From NCBI GenBank assembly GCA_032052615.1, contig DAMBWF010000004.1:1-64000 (forward strand): a DNA stretch of 64,000 nt. The letters are read 5' to 3'. The notes beneath the pieces were generated by a model that did not search any database, had not been told where the DNA came from, and worked only from the letters and a program-made list of their open reading frames with translations. A program made the position numbers and the translations under genes. Positions 8,146-21,115 of this stretch are shown here, piece after piece. How positions within the stretch are numbered: position 1 is the stretch's first letter; each line of letters begins with the position of its first letter. This DNA is from Pseudomonas_T sp032052615. GTDB lineage: Bacteria; Pseudomonadota; Gammaproteobacteria; Pseudomonadales; Pseudomonadaceae.

Positions 8146-9387
8146 TCACCCATTCGTATTGGCCATCAGGGCGAAGGAACTGAGGCTGATCCGGTGCCCG
8201 GCGGTCAGGTAGTCGCGCCGCTCCAGGCGTTCGCGCTGGAAGCGGCCGTCCCGGGACAGCCGGGAGAACCAGTAGAGCAGTTCGTCGGTGGCGCCATCCG
8301 GCTCCTGTTCCAGCAGCCAGCGCATCAGGTCCGGCAGTGGCAGGGCCCGTTCGCAGCGCTCCAGCATCTCCCGGGCGGAGCGGGGCGCGCGGGGCGCCTC
8401 GTCCTTGCGCGCGCCGCTGGCCCGGGGGAAGCGGGCCGGCTTGGGCTCGAAGCGCGCCAGGGCGTAGACGTAGGCTTCCACCTGGGAGGCGCTGCCGAGG
8501 AAGGTGCTCTGGGGCCGGCTGAACAGCGGCAGCGAGGCCTGGGGCAGGGCATCCAGGCCCTTCTTGCGGATGGTCGCCAAGGCCAGCGCGGCGCCCCGGG
8601 TCACCGCGTTGTGCCGGCGGGCTTCCTCCCGCAGCGGCAATAGCAGTTCCCGGGCACGGCGCAGGGTGAGCTGGGCGGTGGTCTGCATGTCCAGGATGCG
8701 CGCGTGGGTCCGCAGCAGCAGGTCGTCGTCGACCAAGTGGCCGAGGCGCTGCTGTTCCCCCAGCAGGCGCAACAGTACCTGCTCGACCCGCCGCACGCCT
8801 TGCTCGAAGGCGCCGTCGGCGGCCACCAACTGGATCATCGGCTCGACGTATTCGTCCCAGGTCGCCAGCACCTCCGCGTAGCGTTGGCGCAACGGAATCT
8901 GCCGGTCGCTGGTCTTGGCCCGCTCGGCCACCGCCACCAGGGCCTGCTCGTCGTTGGCGAGCTTTTTCAGCACGTCGCGCACGCGCATGTCCAGCAGCCG
9001 CAACTGACGCGCCAGGTCGTTGCCGTCGCGCACCTCGAAGGCGTCCTGGATGTAGCCGGCCAGACGCTCCAGGTGGCGCAAGTAGGCCTCGATCTCCAGG
9101 CACAGGCCGAGGCGGTGCTCGCGGCGCAGGTAGGCGAGGAAGTCGTGGATCTGGGCGTTCAGTTCGAAGCGGTTCGGGCTCTTCGCCACCGGGACCAGGA
9201 TGTCCAGGCGAATCCATTGGTCGAGCAGGGCGGTGACGTCGGTGGCGTTCCCCTCGGGCAATTGCGCGGCGAGCTGGCCGCGCAGTTCGCCGAGGCTCAA
9301 GGTGCCGCCGTCGAAGCGTTCGCAGAGGGGTTCGAGCAGGGTCCAGTGCTCGGCGAGGGCGCGCAATACGCGCTTGGGGTCGATCAT
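8146..9387 (-). CDS. mksF: MksF, kleisin subunit of the MksBEF condensin
   Basis: 413 aa kleisin that closes the MksB ring and recruits MksE. The predicted N-terminal winged helix, central helical bundle and C-terminal region match Pseudomonas MksF; no catalytic motif is expected. Start ATG 9387 lies 222 bp from a divergent hypothetical gene, so the mks promoter probably sits in 9388-9609. The gene precedes mksE and mksB but is separated from mksE by the repeat array at 7780-8135, which may uncouple translation or set subunit ratios. Confidence 0.87.
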   Translation of the reverse strand: MIDPKRVLRALAEHWTLLEPLCERFDGGTLSLGELRGQLAAQLPEGNATDVTALLDQWIRLDILVPVAKSPNRFELNAQIHDFLAYLRREHRLGLCLEIEAYLRHLERLAGYIQDAFEVRDGNDLARQLRLLDMRVRDVLKKLANDEQALVAVAERAKTSDRQIPLRQRYAEVLATWDEYVEPMIQLVAADGAFEQGVRRVEQVLLRLLGEQQRLGHLVDDDLLLRTHARILDMQTTAQLTLRRARELLLPLREEARRHNAVTRGAALALATIRKKGLDALPQASLPLFSRPQSTFLGSASQVEAYVYALARFEPKPARFPRASGARKDEAPRAPRSAREMLERCERALPLPDLMRWLLEQEPDGATDELLYWFSRLSRDGRFQRERLERRDYLTAGHRISLSSFALMANTNG

Positions 9388-9609
9388 CGGGGCCGGGCCG
9401 TATCGTCAGGAAAAGGAAGCCGGCGATTGTACTGCACGGCGGCCCGTTCGCCGCGCTTCCCCGTCGGTCGCCCGCCGGCTGGGTGACCAAACGCGGCAGT
9501 TTGCGCCCCCGGGGTGCCGCTCGCCGTCGCGCGCGGGGCGCGTCCCGCTTCCGGATCGCTGGCATGCTTCCTGCCTGACTCCCGGCTCAACGTTGCCACG
9601 GCCTGTCTC

Positions 9610-10218
9610 ATGCCCTCCGATTCCGCCCGTTACGCCGAAGCCCGCTGGGCCGAACTGCAGCGCCAGGACGACCTCGACTGGGACCTCGACGCGATCACCG
9701 ATCGACGCGAAGCCATCGCCTTCCTGCAACGTTTCGAGAACTGCCTGTGCATCTACTCGGGCTACGTGGAAAAGCTCTACAGCAACTACAGCCTGGTGGT
9801 GCCCGAGGAAGACCATGGCGGCATCACCATCCTGCCGGCGGAGCAGGCCTGGCACGACACCTTCCAGAACATCCCGGCGGACGCGGTGCGGCCCACCGGC
9901 ATCCACATCCTCCCCGGCGAGACCCTGGGCCATCACGGCCTGTACCTGAAGATCCCTGGCGAGCACCCCCTGGCGGCGTCCCGGGAGCTGCCGTTCCAAG
10001 AGGGGCTCCGGCTGCTGATTCAGCGTTACCAGGCGCGCCAGGACAGTTTCCTGCCGGTGCTGATCAAGGGCGATCTGCGGGAGTACGAGGCGCGCATGCC
10101 CTCGCTGCACCTGCACCGCATCGTGGTGTCCGCCCTCGGCCACCTGTCCCGCCTGGAGATCGATACCCTGCGCGGAGTCATCGCCGACCATCTGATCGGC
10201 CTGTTCCGGCGCGGCTGA
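9610..10218 (+). CDS. Conserved hypothetical protein
   Basis: 202 aa, soluble, with no signal peptide or membrane segment, and not assigned to a family. The sequence is rich in charged and aromatic residues, with distinctive stretches such as LVVPEEDHGGITILPAE (about residues 59-75) and GIHILPGETLGHHGLY (about 97-112). The His-rich second stretch could hold a metal, but this is a guess. ATG 9610 is chosen because the region upstream is low-complexity. It is divergent from mksF, and two further plus-strand genes follow, ending in rimI. A protein of this kind is found near mks/rimI in other pseudomonads as far as I recall. Confidence 0.7.
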   Translation: MPSDSARYAEARWAELQRQDDLDWDLDAITDRREAIAFLQRFENCLCIYSGYVEKLYSNYSLVVPEEDHGGITILPAEQAWHDTFQNIPADAVRPTGIHILPGETLGHHGLYLKIPGEHPLAASRELPFQEGLRLLIQRYQARQDSFLPVLIKGDLREYEARMPSLHLHRIVVSALGHLSRLEIDTLRGVIADHLIGLFRRG

Positions 10219-10317
10219 CCGCGAGGCGCCCGCGCCTTTTCCCCGCCGCCGTTTCCGGCCACAATGCCGGCCTTCCAGGCCGGTACCCGGCCGTTCGTCA
10301 TTCCCAGGGGTTTCCGC

Positions 10318-11127
10318 TTGATCGAAGAATCCCGCCGTCGCGCCTACCTGGACGCCATGCAGGTGACCACTTGGCTGCCCCGGATGCCGCTGCCCTTCGC
10401 CGCGCCCTCGCGACCGGCACTGCTGGCTCCCGTGGCGCCGCCACGGGACGCGCCTCCCATCGCGCTTGCGCCCCTCCCCGAACGGAACACGGCGACGCCC
10501 GGCCCGCGCGAGGCCGAGGCCGTACCCGCCGCGCCGGCGGAAGGCGCGCCCGCCGCCAGGTCGACGCGGGATGCGTTGCGCCCGCCGCCCAAACCGGTGG
10601 CGGAAGCCGAGCCGGAAAGCCCCGAGGTCGCGCCGCCGGTCCGCGTCGCTCCGCCTCGCTTCGCCCTGCAACTGCTGCGCGCCGGCGCTTGCCTGGTGCT
10701 GGTGGAACTGCCCACGGGCGAGAGCTTCCAGAGCCGCGACCCGGCCTACCTGCTGCTCAAGGACCTGTTGCGCGCCGCCGGGCTGCCTGACAGCCCGAAG
10801 CTGATCGGCGAGCCGGTGCGCTGGCCACTGCTCCATGGCGGCAGCCTCGACCAGGGGCCGGAGGCCGCGCGGGATTTCGTCCAGGGTTTTCTCGCCGCGC
10901 AGATGGAAACCGCCCCCTGTGCCTGCCTCTGGCTGGTGGGGCTGACGGCGATCCGCTTCGCCGCCGAGGCGGATCGCGACGCCTACGACCGCGAAGTCGC
11001 GGTGGATGGTCTCGGCGCGGCCTGGGCCCTGCCGGGCCTGGAAACCCTCATGGAAGAGCCCGCCCGCAAAGCCAGTCTATGGCGCGCCATGCGCCGTGTG
11101 CGCCAACGCTGGCTGGACGCGCCATGA
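10318..11127 (+). CDS. Conserved hypothetical protein with Pro/Ala-rich linker
   Basis: About 269 aa if initiated at TTG 10318 (AGGGG at 10306-10310, good spacing); an in-frame ATG at 10264 would add 18 residues. The N-terminal IEESRRRAYLDAMQ and TWLPR block looks conserved. A roughly 90-residue Pro/Ala/Arg-rich linker follows, then a folded C-terminal domain of about 160 residues with LVLVELPTGE and WPLLHGGSLDQG. No transmembrane helix or catalytic motif was recognised. It overlaps rimI by four bases (ATGA), so the two are translationally coupled. The function is unknown; the position suggests a role linked to ribosomal protein modification or simply operon history. Confidence 0.7.
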   Translation: MIEESRRRAYLDAMQVTTWLPRMPLPFAAPSRPALLAPVAPPRDAPPIALAPLPERNTATPGPREAEAVPAAPAEGAPAARSTRDALRPPPKPVAEAEPESPEVAPPVRVAPPRFALQLLRAGACLVLVELPTGESFQSRDPAYLLLKDLLRAAGLPDSPKLIGEPVRWPLLHGGSLDQGPEAARDFVQGFLAAQMETAPCACLWLVGLTAIRFAAEADRDAYDREVAVDGLGAAWALPGLETLMEEPARKASLWRAMRRVRQRWLDAP

Positions 11128-11576
11128 GCGAGGTGCGTTTCCACCCGATGACCGAGGCGGATCTGGACGCGGTCATGGAAATCGAAACGGCCGCCTTCAG
11201 CCATCCATGGACCCGGAGCCTCTTCCTCGATGGCTTGAAGAGCTACGACTGTTGGGTGATGTGGGAAGGCGAACGCCAGGTGGGCCACGGGGTGATCCAA
11301 GTGATCCTCGACGAAGCGCACCTGCTCAACATCACCGTGCGCCCCGATTGCCAGGGTCGTGGCCTGGGCCTGCGCTTGCTGGAGCACCTGATGCGGCGCG
11401 CCTATGCCCGCCAGGCCCGGGAGTGCTTCCTGGAAGTGCGGGCCAGCAACCAGCACGCCTATCGTCTGTACGAACGCTATGGGTTCAACGAGGTGGGACG
11501 CCGCCGCGACTACTACCCGGCGGCCGCCGGGGGGCGGGAAGACGCGCTGGTGATGGCCTGCACGCTACTGGAGTAA
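11124..11576 (+). CDS. rimI: Ribosomal protein S18 alanine N-acetyltransferase
   Basis: 150 aa GNAT-fold enzyme that acetylates the N-terminal alanine of ribosomal protein S18 with acetyl-CoA. The acetyl-CoA-binding signature is clear: ITVRPDCQGRGLGLRLL at about residues 71-87. It is followed by the typical RimI segments FLEVRASNQHAYRLYERYGF and a C-terminal YYP/R-rich tail with DALVMA. Start ATG 11124 overlaps the upstream stop. Length matches RimI closely. Confidence 0.93.
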   Translation: MSEVRFHPMTEADLDAVMEIETAAFSHPWTRSLFLDGLKSYDCWVMWEGERQVGHGVIQVILDEAHLLNITVRPDCQGRGLGLRLLEHLMRRAYARQARECFLEVRASNQHAYRLYERYGFNEVGRRRDYYPAAAGGREDALVMACTLLE

Positions 11577-11577
11577 G

Positions 11578-11603
11578 CGCCGCGCCGGCGAGGCGGCGCG
11601 GCG
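11578..11603. terminator. Possible terminator hairpin between convergent genes
   Basis: A 9-bp GC inverted repeat (11578-11586 with 11595-11603) lies just after the rimI stop and before the stop of the converging acidic-protein gene. No T-tract follows on either strand. Confidence 0.4.
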
Positions 11604-11610
11604 GGGGCAG

Positions 11611-12024
11611 TCAGGAAGCGCCGGGCTTGCGGTAGCGCGCCGAGTCCAGCGGGTCGTCGCGGGCCAGTTCCTCTTCGTCGAGGCCGACGCCGCCGCCGAT
11701 GGCGTCCTCATCCACCACGCTCAGGTCCTTGTCGGCCGGCATGCCATGGCCGCGTTCGTCGGCGGAGCGGGCGCCGTCATCGCGCAGCAGGGTTTCCGGA
11801 CTGAGGTCGTCGTCGGTGGGCTGACGATCATCGACGGACGCGCCGGTGAGTCCGGCCTCGCGCACCCGCTCGGGCGGGAAGCTGTCCAGCACCTCTTCCC
11901 GGGGACGCTCGTCGCCGATGCGTCCGCCCTCGTCGTCATTGAAATCCAGGGGATGGACGGCGCCCATGCGGTCTTCGGTATCGTCGATCGGCAGGGGCGT
12001 CTTCGGCGGTAATGGCTTGTTCAT
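11611..12024 (-). CDS. Small acidic hypothetical protein
   Basis: 137 aa, very rich in Asp, Glu, Arg and Pro and low in aromatics, so probably largely disordered. The N-terminal MNKPLPPKTPLP is followed by repeated DD/EE-rich stretches. Start ATG 12024 has GAGG upstream. There is no signal peptide and no recognised domain; such proteins are conserved in Pseudomonas and sometimes carry uninformative kinase/phosphatase names. It is divergent from the carbonic anhydrase gene. Confidence 0.7.
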   Translation of the reverse strand: MNKPLPPKTPLPIDDTEDRMGAVHPLDFNDDEGGRIGDERPREEVLDSFPPERVREAGLTGASVDDRQPTDDDLSPETLLRDDGARSADERGHGMPADKDLSVVDEDAIGGGVGLDEEELARDDPLDSARYRKPGAS

Positions 12025-12170
12025 CGGGGCACCTCGCAACAGGGATTCTGTTGGGTTGACTGGCGAGGCGGCGGAAAGATTCCCCACGCCACCGGCCACG
12101 GTGACTTCGCCGGGTGCGAGGGTGTCATAGCCGGTGCACCGCCCGGTGCGCCAGACGAGGAGCCGTGACC

Positions 12171-12815
12171 ATGAGCGACCTGCAGCAGCTATTCGACAAC
12201 AACGCCCGCTGGGCCGAAGCGATCAAGCGGGAAGATCCGGAGTTCTTCGAGAAGCTGGCGCGCCAGCAGGCCCCGGAATACCTGTGGATCGGTTGTTCCG
12301 ACGCCCGGGTGCCGGCCAATGAGATCGTCGGCATGCTGCCCGGCGACCTGTTCGTGCACCGCAACGTGGCCAACGTGGTGCTGCACACCGACCTCAACTG
12401 CCTGTCGGTGATCCAGTACGCGGTGGACGTGCTCAAGGTGAAGCACATCCTGGTGACGGGTCATTACGGGTGCGGCGGCGTGCGCGCGGCCATGCGCGAC
12501 GGCCAGCTCGGCCTGATCGACGGCTGGCTGCGGACCATCCGCGACCTCTACTACGAACAGCGCGAACACCTCGGCCAGTTCGCCCACGAGGACGAGCGGG
12601 TGGACCGCCTGTGCGAACTGAACGTGATCCAGCAGGTGGCCAACGTCAGCCACACCACCATCGTCCAGAATGCCTGGCATCGCGGGCAGAGCCTGTCGGT
12701 GCACGGCTGCATCTACGGCATCAAGGACGGGGTGTGGAAGAACCTCAATGTCACCGTCAGCGGCCTTGACCAGGTGCCGCCCCAGTATCGCCTGCGTCCC
12801 CTGGCGCCGGCCTGA
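12171..12815 (+). CDS. can: Beta-class carbonic anhydrase
   Basis: 214 aa zinc enzyme interconverting CO2 and bicarbonate in the cytoplasm, supplying bicarbonate for carboxylation reactions. The zinc ligands and activating dyad are all visible: Cys42, Asp44 and Arg46 in GCSDARVP, His98 and Cys101 in GHYGCGGV. Length and sequence match E. coli Can. ATG 12171 follows GAGGAGCC. It is monocistronic and converges with lhr. Confidence 0.95.
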   Translation: MSDLQQLFDNNARWAEAIKREDPEFFEKLARQQAPEYLWIGCSDARVPANEIVGMLPGDLFVHRNVANVVLHTDLNCLSVIQYAVDVLKVKHILVTGHYGCGGVRAAMRDGQLGLIDGWLRTIRDLYYEQREHLGQFAHEDERVDRLCELNVIQQVANVSHTTIVQNAWHRGQSLSVHGCIYGIKDGVWKNLNVTVSGLDQVPPQYRLRPLAPA

Positions 12816-12975
12816 TGACTCCCGCGTCCCGCGTCCGGTATCCCGCCTCCTCGGCGAGACGCCGGCCTGGGCTGGACGGTGGCTGGCCAAGCTGTTCCAG
12901 GCTTGCGCGACCTGGGTGGCGCGGGGCGCGGCGCATGGTTTTCGAGGGCGTGTCGCGGGTTCCGTCGCGAGGCCC

Positions 12976-17331
<4,356 letters not shown>

Positions 17332-17380
17332 GCCGCGACTATGGCGGCGCCCCGGCGCGTCCACAAGGCCGGGCGGCGCG

Positions 17381-17599
17381 TCAGCCGCCGATCAGCAGAA
17401 GCAGGCCGGTCTTCACCAGCAGCAGGCGAACCACCAGCCACGTGATCCCCAGGGCCATGCCACCGAGCCAGAGGCCGAGGGCGATCTGTAGCCAGAGGCT
17501 GGCACCGCCGCGCCTGACCGGGGCGGCATGATGGCGTGCCGGGACAAAGTCGGGGAAGTCGTCGGGTTCGGCACGAATGCCGGCAAAATCGTCTTTCAT
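17381..17599 (-). CDS. Small single-span membrane protein
   Basis: 72 aa. A polar N-terminal half (MKDDFAGIRAEPDDFPDFVP) is followed by a hydrophobic stretch of about 30 residues forming one long or two short helices. No family was recognised; comparable DUF-type small membrane proteins occur upstream of lhr in pseudomonads. GAGG precedes ATG 17599. It lies 49 bp before lhr on the same strand and may be co-transcribed. Confidence 0.6.
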   Translation of the reverse strand: MKDDFAGIRAEPDDFPDFVPARHHAAPVRRGGASLWLQIALGLWLGGMALGITWLVVRLLLVKTGLLLLIGG

Positions 17600-17853
17600 C
17601 GTGAGCCTCGGTACGGCGAACGGCTGGGTGAGTCGTCAGACTGCGGAGCGCCAGGCCGGTTCGCTCCGCTGGAGAGGGAGGGCCGCCTCCGCTGGACCGC
17701 GCCGGGGGCTTTCCAGGGCGGCACTTCAAGCGGTAGCCCCGCACCGTCTTGCCCACGTCGACGCCGATGATAGCGAGGCGAGGGGTTCGACTCTCGCCGT
17801 CACGGGCGTCCCCCGGCCGGCGCCAGGCCTATTCGCGCCCCGGCCACCCGCGG

Positions 17854-18426
17854 TCAGACCGGGCGCGGCGTCCAGCCCAGACGGCGCTCGATCTGCTCCC
17901 GGTAGGGCGTGCGGAACGCACTGGGCACCTGGCGAACGTACGACTCCGCATGGTCGCGGTCCTTGCCGCGAAGGCGGTCCAGGTAGGCAATGGCTTCTTC
18001 CGCGCTGGGCAGGCGGCCTTCCTGCTCCCCAAAGCGGGGCGGCAGGGCCGTCCAGACCACCGCCGCCAGGCCACGGGCCTCGGCCCAGGCCGCGATGAGT
18101 GGGTGGGCGGCGCTGTCGTCCTTGCCAAGGACCAGGCTGCCGATCCAGTCCTGTCGGCGTGGGTCGATCTGCTCCCGCTGTCGCAACAGTTCCCGCGCCT
18201 CTTCGGGGCTGTCGACCTTCAGATAGGCCCAATGGGAAGGCGCCGAGGGCGCCTGTTCGCACAGCACGATGGACAGCTCCCCGCCATCGCTCACCCGGGC
18301 GAACTCCAGGGGCAGCCAGGGGCCGTCCAGGCGCCATTCCGACGCCAGGGGGAGCGGGCCGGGCTTCCACAGCAGCGAGCCCCAGGCGAGGCAAGCGATT
18401 CCACGGTTTCCAGTTTCGTTATCCAT
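17854..18426 (-). CDS. GGCT/ChaC-like fold hypothetical protein
   Basis: 190 aa cytosolic protein. The N-terminal segment IACLAWGSLLWKPGPLPL recalls the YGS(L/N)xW phosphate-binding loop of gamma-glutamylcyclotransferase (GGCT/ChaC) folds, and the rest (WLPLEFARVS, WIGSLVLGKD) would fit such a barrel. The match is partial: I do not see the usual downstream catalytic Glu context clearly. Start ATG 18426 has AGGAG upstream; a longer in-frame extension exists but is compositionally non-coding. It lies downstream of the SDR gene on the same strand. Confidence 0.65.
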   Translation of the reverse strand: MDNETGNRGIACLAWGSLLWKPGPLPLASEWRLDGPWLPLEFARVSDGGELSIVLCEQAPSAPSHWAYLKVDSPEEARELLRQREQIDPRRQDWIGSLVLGKDDSAAHPLIAAWAEARGLAAVVWTALPPRFGEQEGRLPSAEEAIAYLDRLRGKDRDHAESYVRQVPSAFRTPYREQIERRLGWTPRPV

Positions 18427-18494
18427 GGGCACTCCTGAAGGGGTATCACTCGAAGGGCGAAGGCGAAGCTGGAGTTCGCCCGCCGCGAGCCGGT

Positions 18495-19490
18495 TCACCG
18501 ACGCGAGCGGCCCAGCCACGCGGCTCCCATCAGCAGCGCGGCCAATCCCACGGCGGCCATGGCGCCCACCTGGGTCGACGTCACCCCGCGCGCGTCGGGA
18601 CGGGCCTGCTCGACGAAGCGGCCGGTGGTGGCGTGCAGACCCTCCACCGGGGCGAACAGGTTGTCGGGGCGCTGCGGGTCGTCTCTCTCCTCGCTGATCT
18701 GCCCGGCATAGCCCTGGCGGGCCAGCACCCGGTCCACCAGGCCCGGCGCGACCAAGGTGGCGAGAATCGCCTTCAGGGTCGAGCCGCCCAGCCACAGCTC
18801 CCTTGGCGCGGTGCGAGCCGCGCGCAGGATCGCGCGGGCGGTGGCCTCCGGCTGATAGATCGGCGGCACCGGTTGGGCGCGGCGTCCCAGGTGGTTGCGC
18901 GCCCAGTCGAACTGGGGCGTGTTTTGCGCCGGAATCTGCACCATGGTCAGGCGCACGCCGCTACGGTCGTGGAGCAGCTCGCAGCGCAACGCGTCGGTGA
19001 AGCCACGGATGGCGAATTTGGCCCCGCAATAGGCCGCTTGCAGGGGAATGGCCCGGTAGGCCAGCGCCGAGCCCACCTGGACAATGGTGCCGCGATTGCG
19101 AGGCTGCATGCGCTTGAGGGCGGCCAGCGTACCGTGGACGGTGCCCAAATAGGTCACCTCCGTGACCCGGGCGATCTCCTCGGCGGACAACCGCTCGACC
19201 GGCGAGAACACCGTGGCCATGGCCGCGTTGACCCATACATCGAGAGGGCCCAACTCCGCCTCGAAGCGCTCGGCCGCCCGCTCCACCGCCTCGGCGTCCG
19301 CCACGTCCGCCGCGATCCACATCGCCGCCGGCGCCCCCTGGGCGCGCACTTCCGCCTCGGCCTCTCGCAACCCGGCGGCGCTACGCGCCAGCAACCCCAC
19401 CCGATACCCCGCCTGGGCGAACGCCACCGCCGTCGCCCGCCCGACCCCGGCGCTCGCCCCACAGACCACCACCGTCAAAGGCTCGCTCAT
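18495..19490 (-). CDS. SDR-family oxidoreductase with C-terminal membrane segment
   Basis: About 331 aa classical short-chain dehydrogenase. The Rossmann signature is VCGASAGVGRA near the N-terminus, with a D/N-rich second strand. The catalytic Ser is in VQVGSALAYR, and Tyr-Lys in AAYCGAKFAIRG. It extends about 80 residues beyond a normal SDR and ends in a hydrophobic stretch GLAALLMGAAWLG plus RSRR, suggesting a tail anchor. The substrate is unknown. ATG 19490 is preferred (GGAG upstream); ATG 19514 is the alternative and would add eight residues. Confidence 0.85.
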   Translation of the reverse strand: MSEPLTVVVCGASAGVGRATAVAFAQAGYRVGLLARSAAGLREAEAEVRAQGAPAAMWIAADVADAEAVERAAERFEAELGPLDVWVNAAMATVFSPVERLSAEEIARVTEVTYLGTVHGTLAALKRMQPRNRGTIVQVGSALAYRAIPLQAAYCGAKFAIRGFTDALRCELLHDRSGVRLTMVQIPAQNTPQFDWARNHLGRRAQPVPPIYQPEATARAILRAARTAPRELWLGGSTLKAILATLVAPGLVDRVLARQGYAGQISEERDDPQRPDNLFAPVEGLHATTGRFVEQARPDARGVTSTQVGAMAAVGLAALLMGAAWLGRSRR

Positions 19491-19720
19491 TCCACGCTCC
19501 GCATGCTTGTTCATCGGCCCCCACGACAGGGTCATGAAGTAATCGACAGGGGGCGGTATTCGGGAGTTCGAGCGAGGGGATGAGTACCCTGCAGGGGCGT
19601 GCGCGGAGGCGGAAGATATGGAGGAGTTCGAGAGGCGAAGCGTGATCGGAAGCGGATGAAAGCGGGCGAAACGAAGTCGCCATGACAAGCGGGTGAAGTG
19701 GTCGGGAAGGCCCAAATAAA

Positions 19721-19746
19721 AAGGGCCTGCCTTTCGGCAAGCCCTT
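19721..19746 (-). terminator. Rho-independent terminator for tRNA-Met
   Basis: On the minus strand, AAGGGC-TTGCC pairs with GGCA-GGCCCTT around a GAAA loop and is followed by TTTATTT. It lies 8 bp beyond the tRNA 3' end. Confidence 0.85.
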
Positions 19747-19754
19747 GTTTTGTA

Positions 19755-19831
19755 TGGTGGCTACGCAGGGACTTGAACCCCGGACCCCAGCATTATGAAT
19801 GCTATGCTCTAACCAGCTGAGCTACGTAGCC
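19755..19831 (-). tRNA. tRNA-Met (CAT anticodon, elongator type)
   Basis: 77 nt including an encoded CCA. Acceptor stem GGCTACG pairs with CGTAGCC. The D-arm has AGCTCAGCTGGTTAGAGC, the anticodon loop is TTCATAA, and the T-loop is GGTTCAAGTCC. A CAT anticodon with a paired first base indicates an elongator methionine tRNA rather than the initiator; a tRNA-Ile2 with modified C34 cannot be ruled out by eye. Confidence 0.93.
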
Positions 19832-19842
19832 AAGTGGCGCGC

Positions 19843-19871
19843 ATTATTCTTAGGAACGTAGCGTCTGTCAA
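19843..19871 (-). promoter_or_regulatory. Sigma-70 promoter of tRNA-Met
   Basis: On the minus strand there is a consensus -35 TTGACA (19866-19871), a 17-bp spacer and a -10 AATAAT (19843-19848), followed by a GC-rich discriminator GCGCGCC. The discriminator is typical of stringently controlled stable-RNA promoters. Confidence 0.85.
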
Positions 19872-20245
19872 CCCCGCGAAGTGAAGAATTTTGCCCGTCG
19901 ATCAAGCGGTTAGCCCGTCATCGTGGCGGCGCGGCGCGTGGTTGGATTTCGGGGCCCGGCTGACGTTTCGGCCGTCCCAACGAAGGCAAGTCTTGTGCGG
20001 CTGGTCACCTTGGGTACGCGGAATTTCGCCGGAGTGTTCAAGCGGAAACCGGTAGGGCGCCCCGCTCCTCCGCCAAGGGCCGAGCGCCGGCCGGGCGAGG
20101 AGCGCTCGCATCGCAGCCGCCTGGGCGGCGCGCAAGGGGTGGGCTCATGCGTGGCGTGCTCGGCAAACCCAGGGCCTGACGGCGAAGCGCGGGCCCGGGG
20201 CCTGGCCACCGGGCGGCGCGGCCACCGACGGGGCGGTGCCTCGGG
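19872..20245. other. Intergenic region with no gene recognised
   Basis: This gap lies between the tRNA-Met promoter and the pirin stop. Short frames on both strands have no initiation context or recognisable product. Confidence 0.5.
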
Positions 20246-20968
20246 TCAGGCGAAGGTGGGTCGTTCGTGAGGGCGCAGGTCGAACACCAGCACCTCGGCG
20301 TCCTGGCCGCCGCTCAGGCGCAGGGTCCGCTCGTCGCGCAGCCGGGCGCCGTCTCCCGCGCGCATGAGGTGACCGTTGAGGTCGACGGTTCCCCGGGCGA
20401 CATGCGCGTAGGCGTGGCGGTCGGCCGGCAATTCCAGGGTAGCCGCCTCGTCGCCATGGAACAGGCCGGCGTGGATGCGGACGTCCTGGCGCACCCGCAG
20501 CGAGCCTTGGGCCCCGTCGGGGGAGACGATCAGCGCCAGGCGGCCGCGCTTGGTCGCTTCGGCGATGTGCCGTTGCTGGTAGCGCGGCTCGGCCCCGAGT
20601 ACCTCGGGCACCAGCCAGATCTGCAGGAAGTGCACCGGCGCGGTCGTCGAGTGGTTGTACTCGCTGTGGCTGACGCCGCGTCCCGCGCTCATGATCTGCA
20701 CGTCGCCGGGGCGGATCACCGAGCCGTTGCCCAGGCTGTCCCGGTGTTCCAGCTCGCCCTCCAGCACGTAGGAGAGAATCTCCATGTCGCGGTGCGGGTG
20801 CCGGCCGAAGCCCTGGCCCGGCGCCACGGTGTCGTCGTTGATCACCAGCAGGTCGGAGAAGCCCTGCTCGGCCGGGTTGCGGTAGCCGGCGAAGGAGAAG
20901 GTATGGAAGGAGGTGAGCCAGCCGTGGTGGGCGGCGCCGCGGTCGCCGGCTTTGCGAAGGGTCAGCAT
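20246..20968 (-). CDS. Pirin family protein (quercetinase-like bicupin)
   Basis: 240 aa two-domain cupin. The metal site of the N-terminal cupin is evident in GFGRHPHRDMEILSYVLEGELEH (His, His, His, Glu at about residues 55-75), matching the metal-binding set of pirin/YhhW. Family members have quercetin 2,3-dioxygenase activity or act as redox sensors. AGGAG precedes ATG 20968. The C-terminal domain is normal in length but, as usual for pirins, lacks the metal ligands. Confidence 0.92.
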   Translation of the reverse strand: MLTLRKAGDRGAAHHGWLTSFHTFSFAGYRNPAEQGFSDLLVINDDTVAPGQGFGRHPHRDMEILSYVLEGELEHRDSLGNGSVIRPGDVQIMSAGRGVSHSEYNHSTTAPVHFLQIWLVPEVLGAEPRYQQRHIAEATKRGRLALIVSPDGAQGSLRVRQDVRIHAGLFHGDEAATLELPADRHAYAHVARGTVDLNGHLMRAGDGARLRDERTLRLSGGQDAEVLVFDLRPHERPTFA

Positions 20969-21115
20969 GGGGAAATCTCCTGTGGGGAAGCGCCTGGCGT
21001 GGCGCCATGGAGTCATGCTACGGGGAGCCTCCGGATTGATTAACCGCCTGTAGGCGGCCTCATTGTCTCTATCACGTTGACGATTCGCGGCCGGTGGGCG
21101 CCGGCCGCGCTCCGC

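Noticed and set aside
7766..9565. A 599-codon frame on the minus strand overlapping mksF
   Set aside because: It is Arg/Pro/Ala-rich with no motif, overlaps the genuine MksF kleisin frame and crosses the repeat array.
10318..11127. Calling the Pro/Ala-rich protein a TonB or energy transducer
   Set aside because: The Pro-rich linker is suggestive, but no N-terminal transmembrane helix or TonB C-terminal domain is seen.
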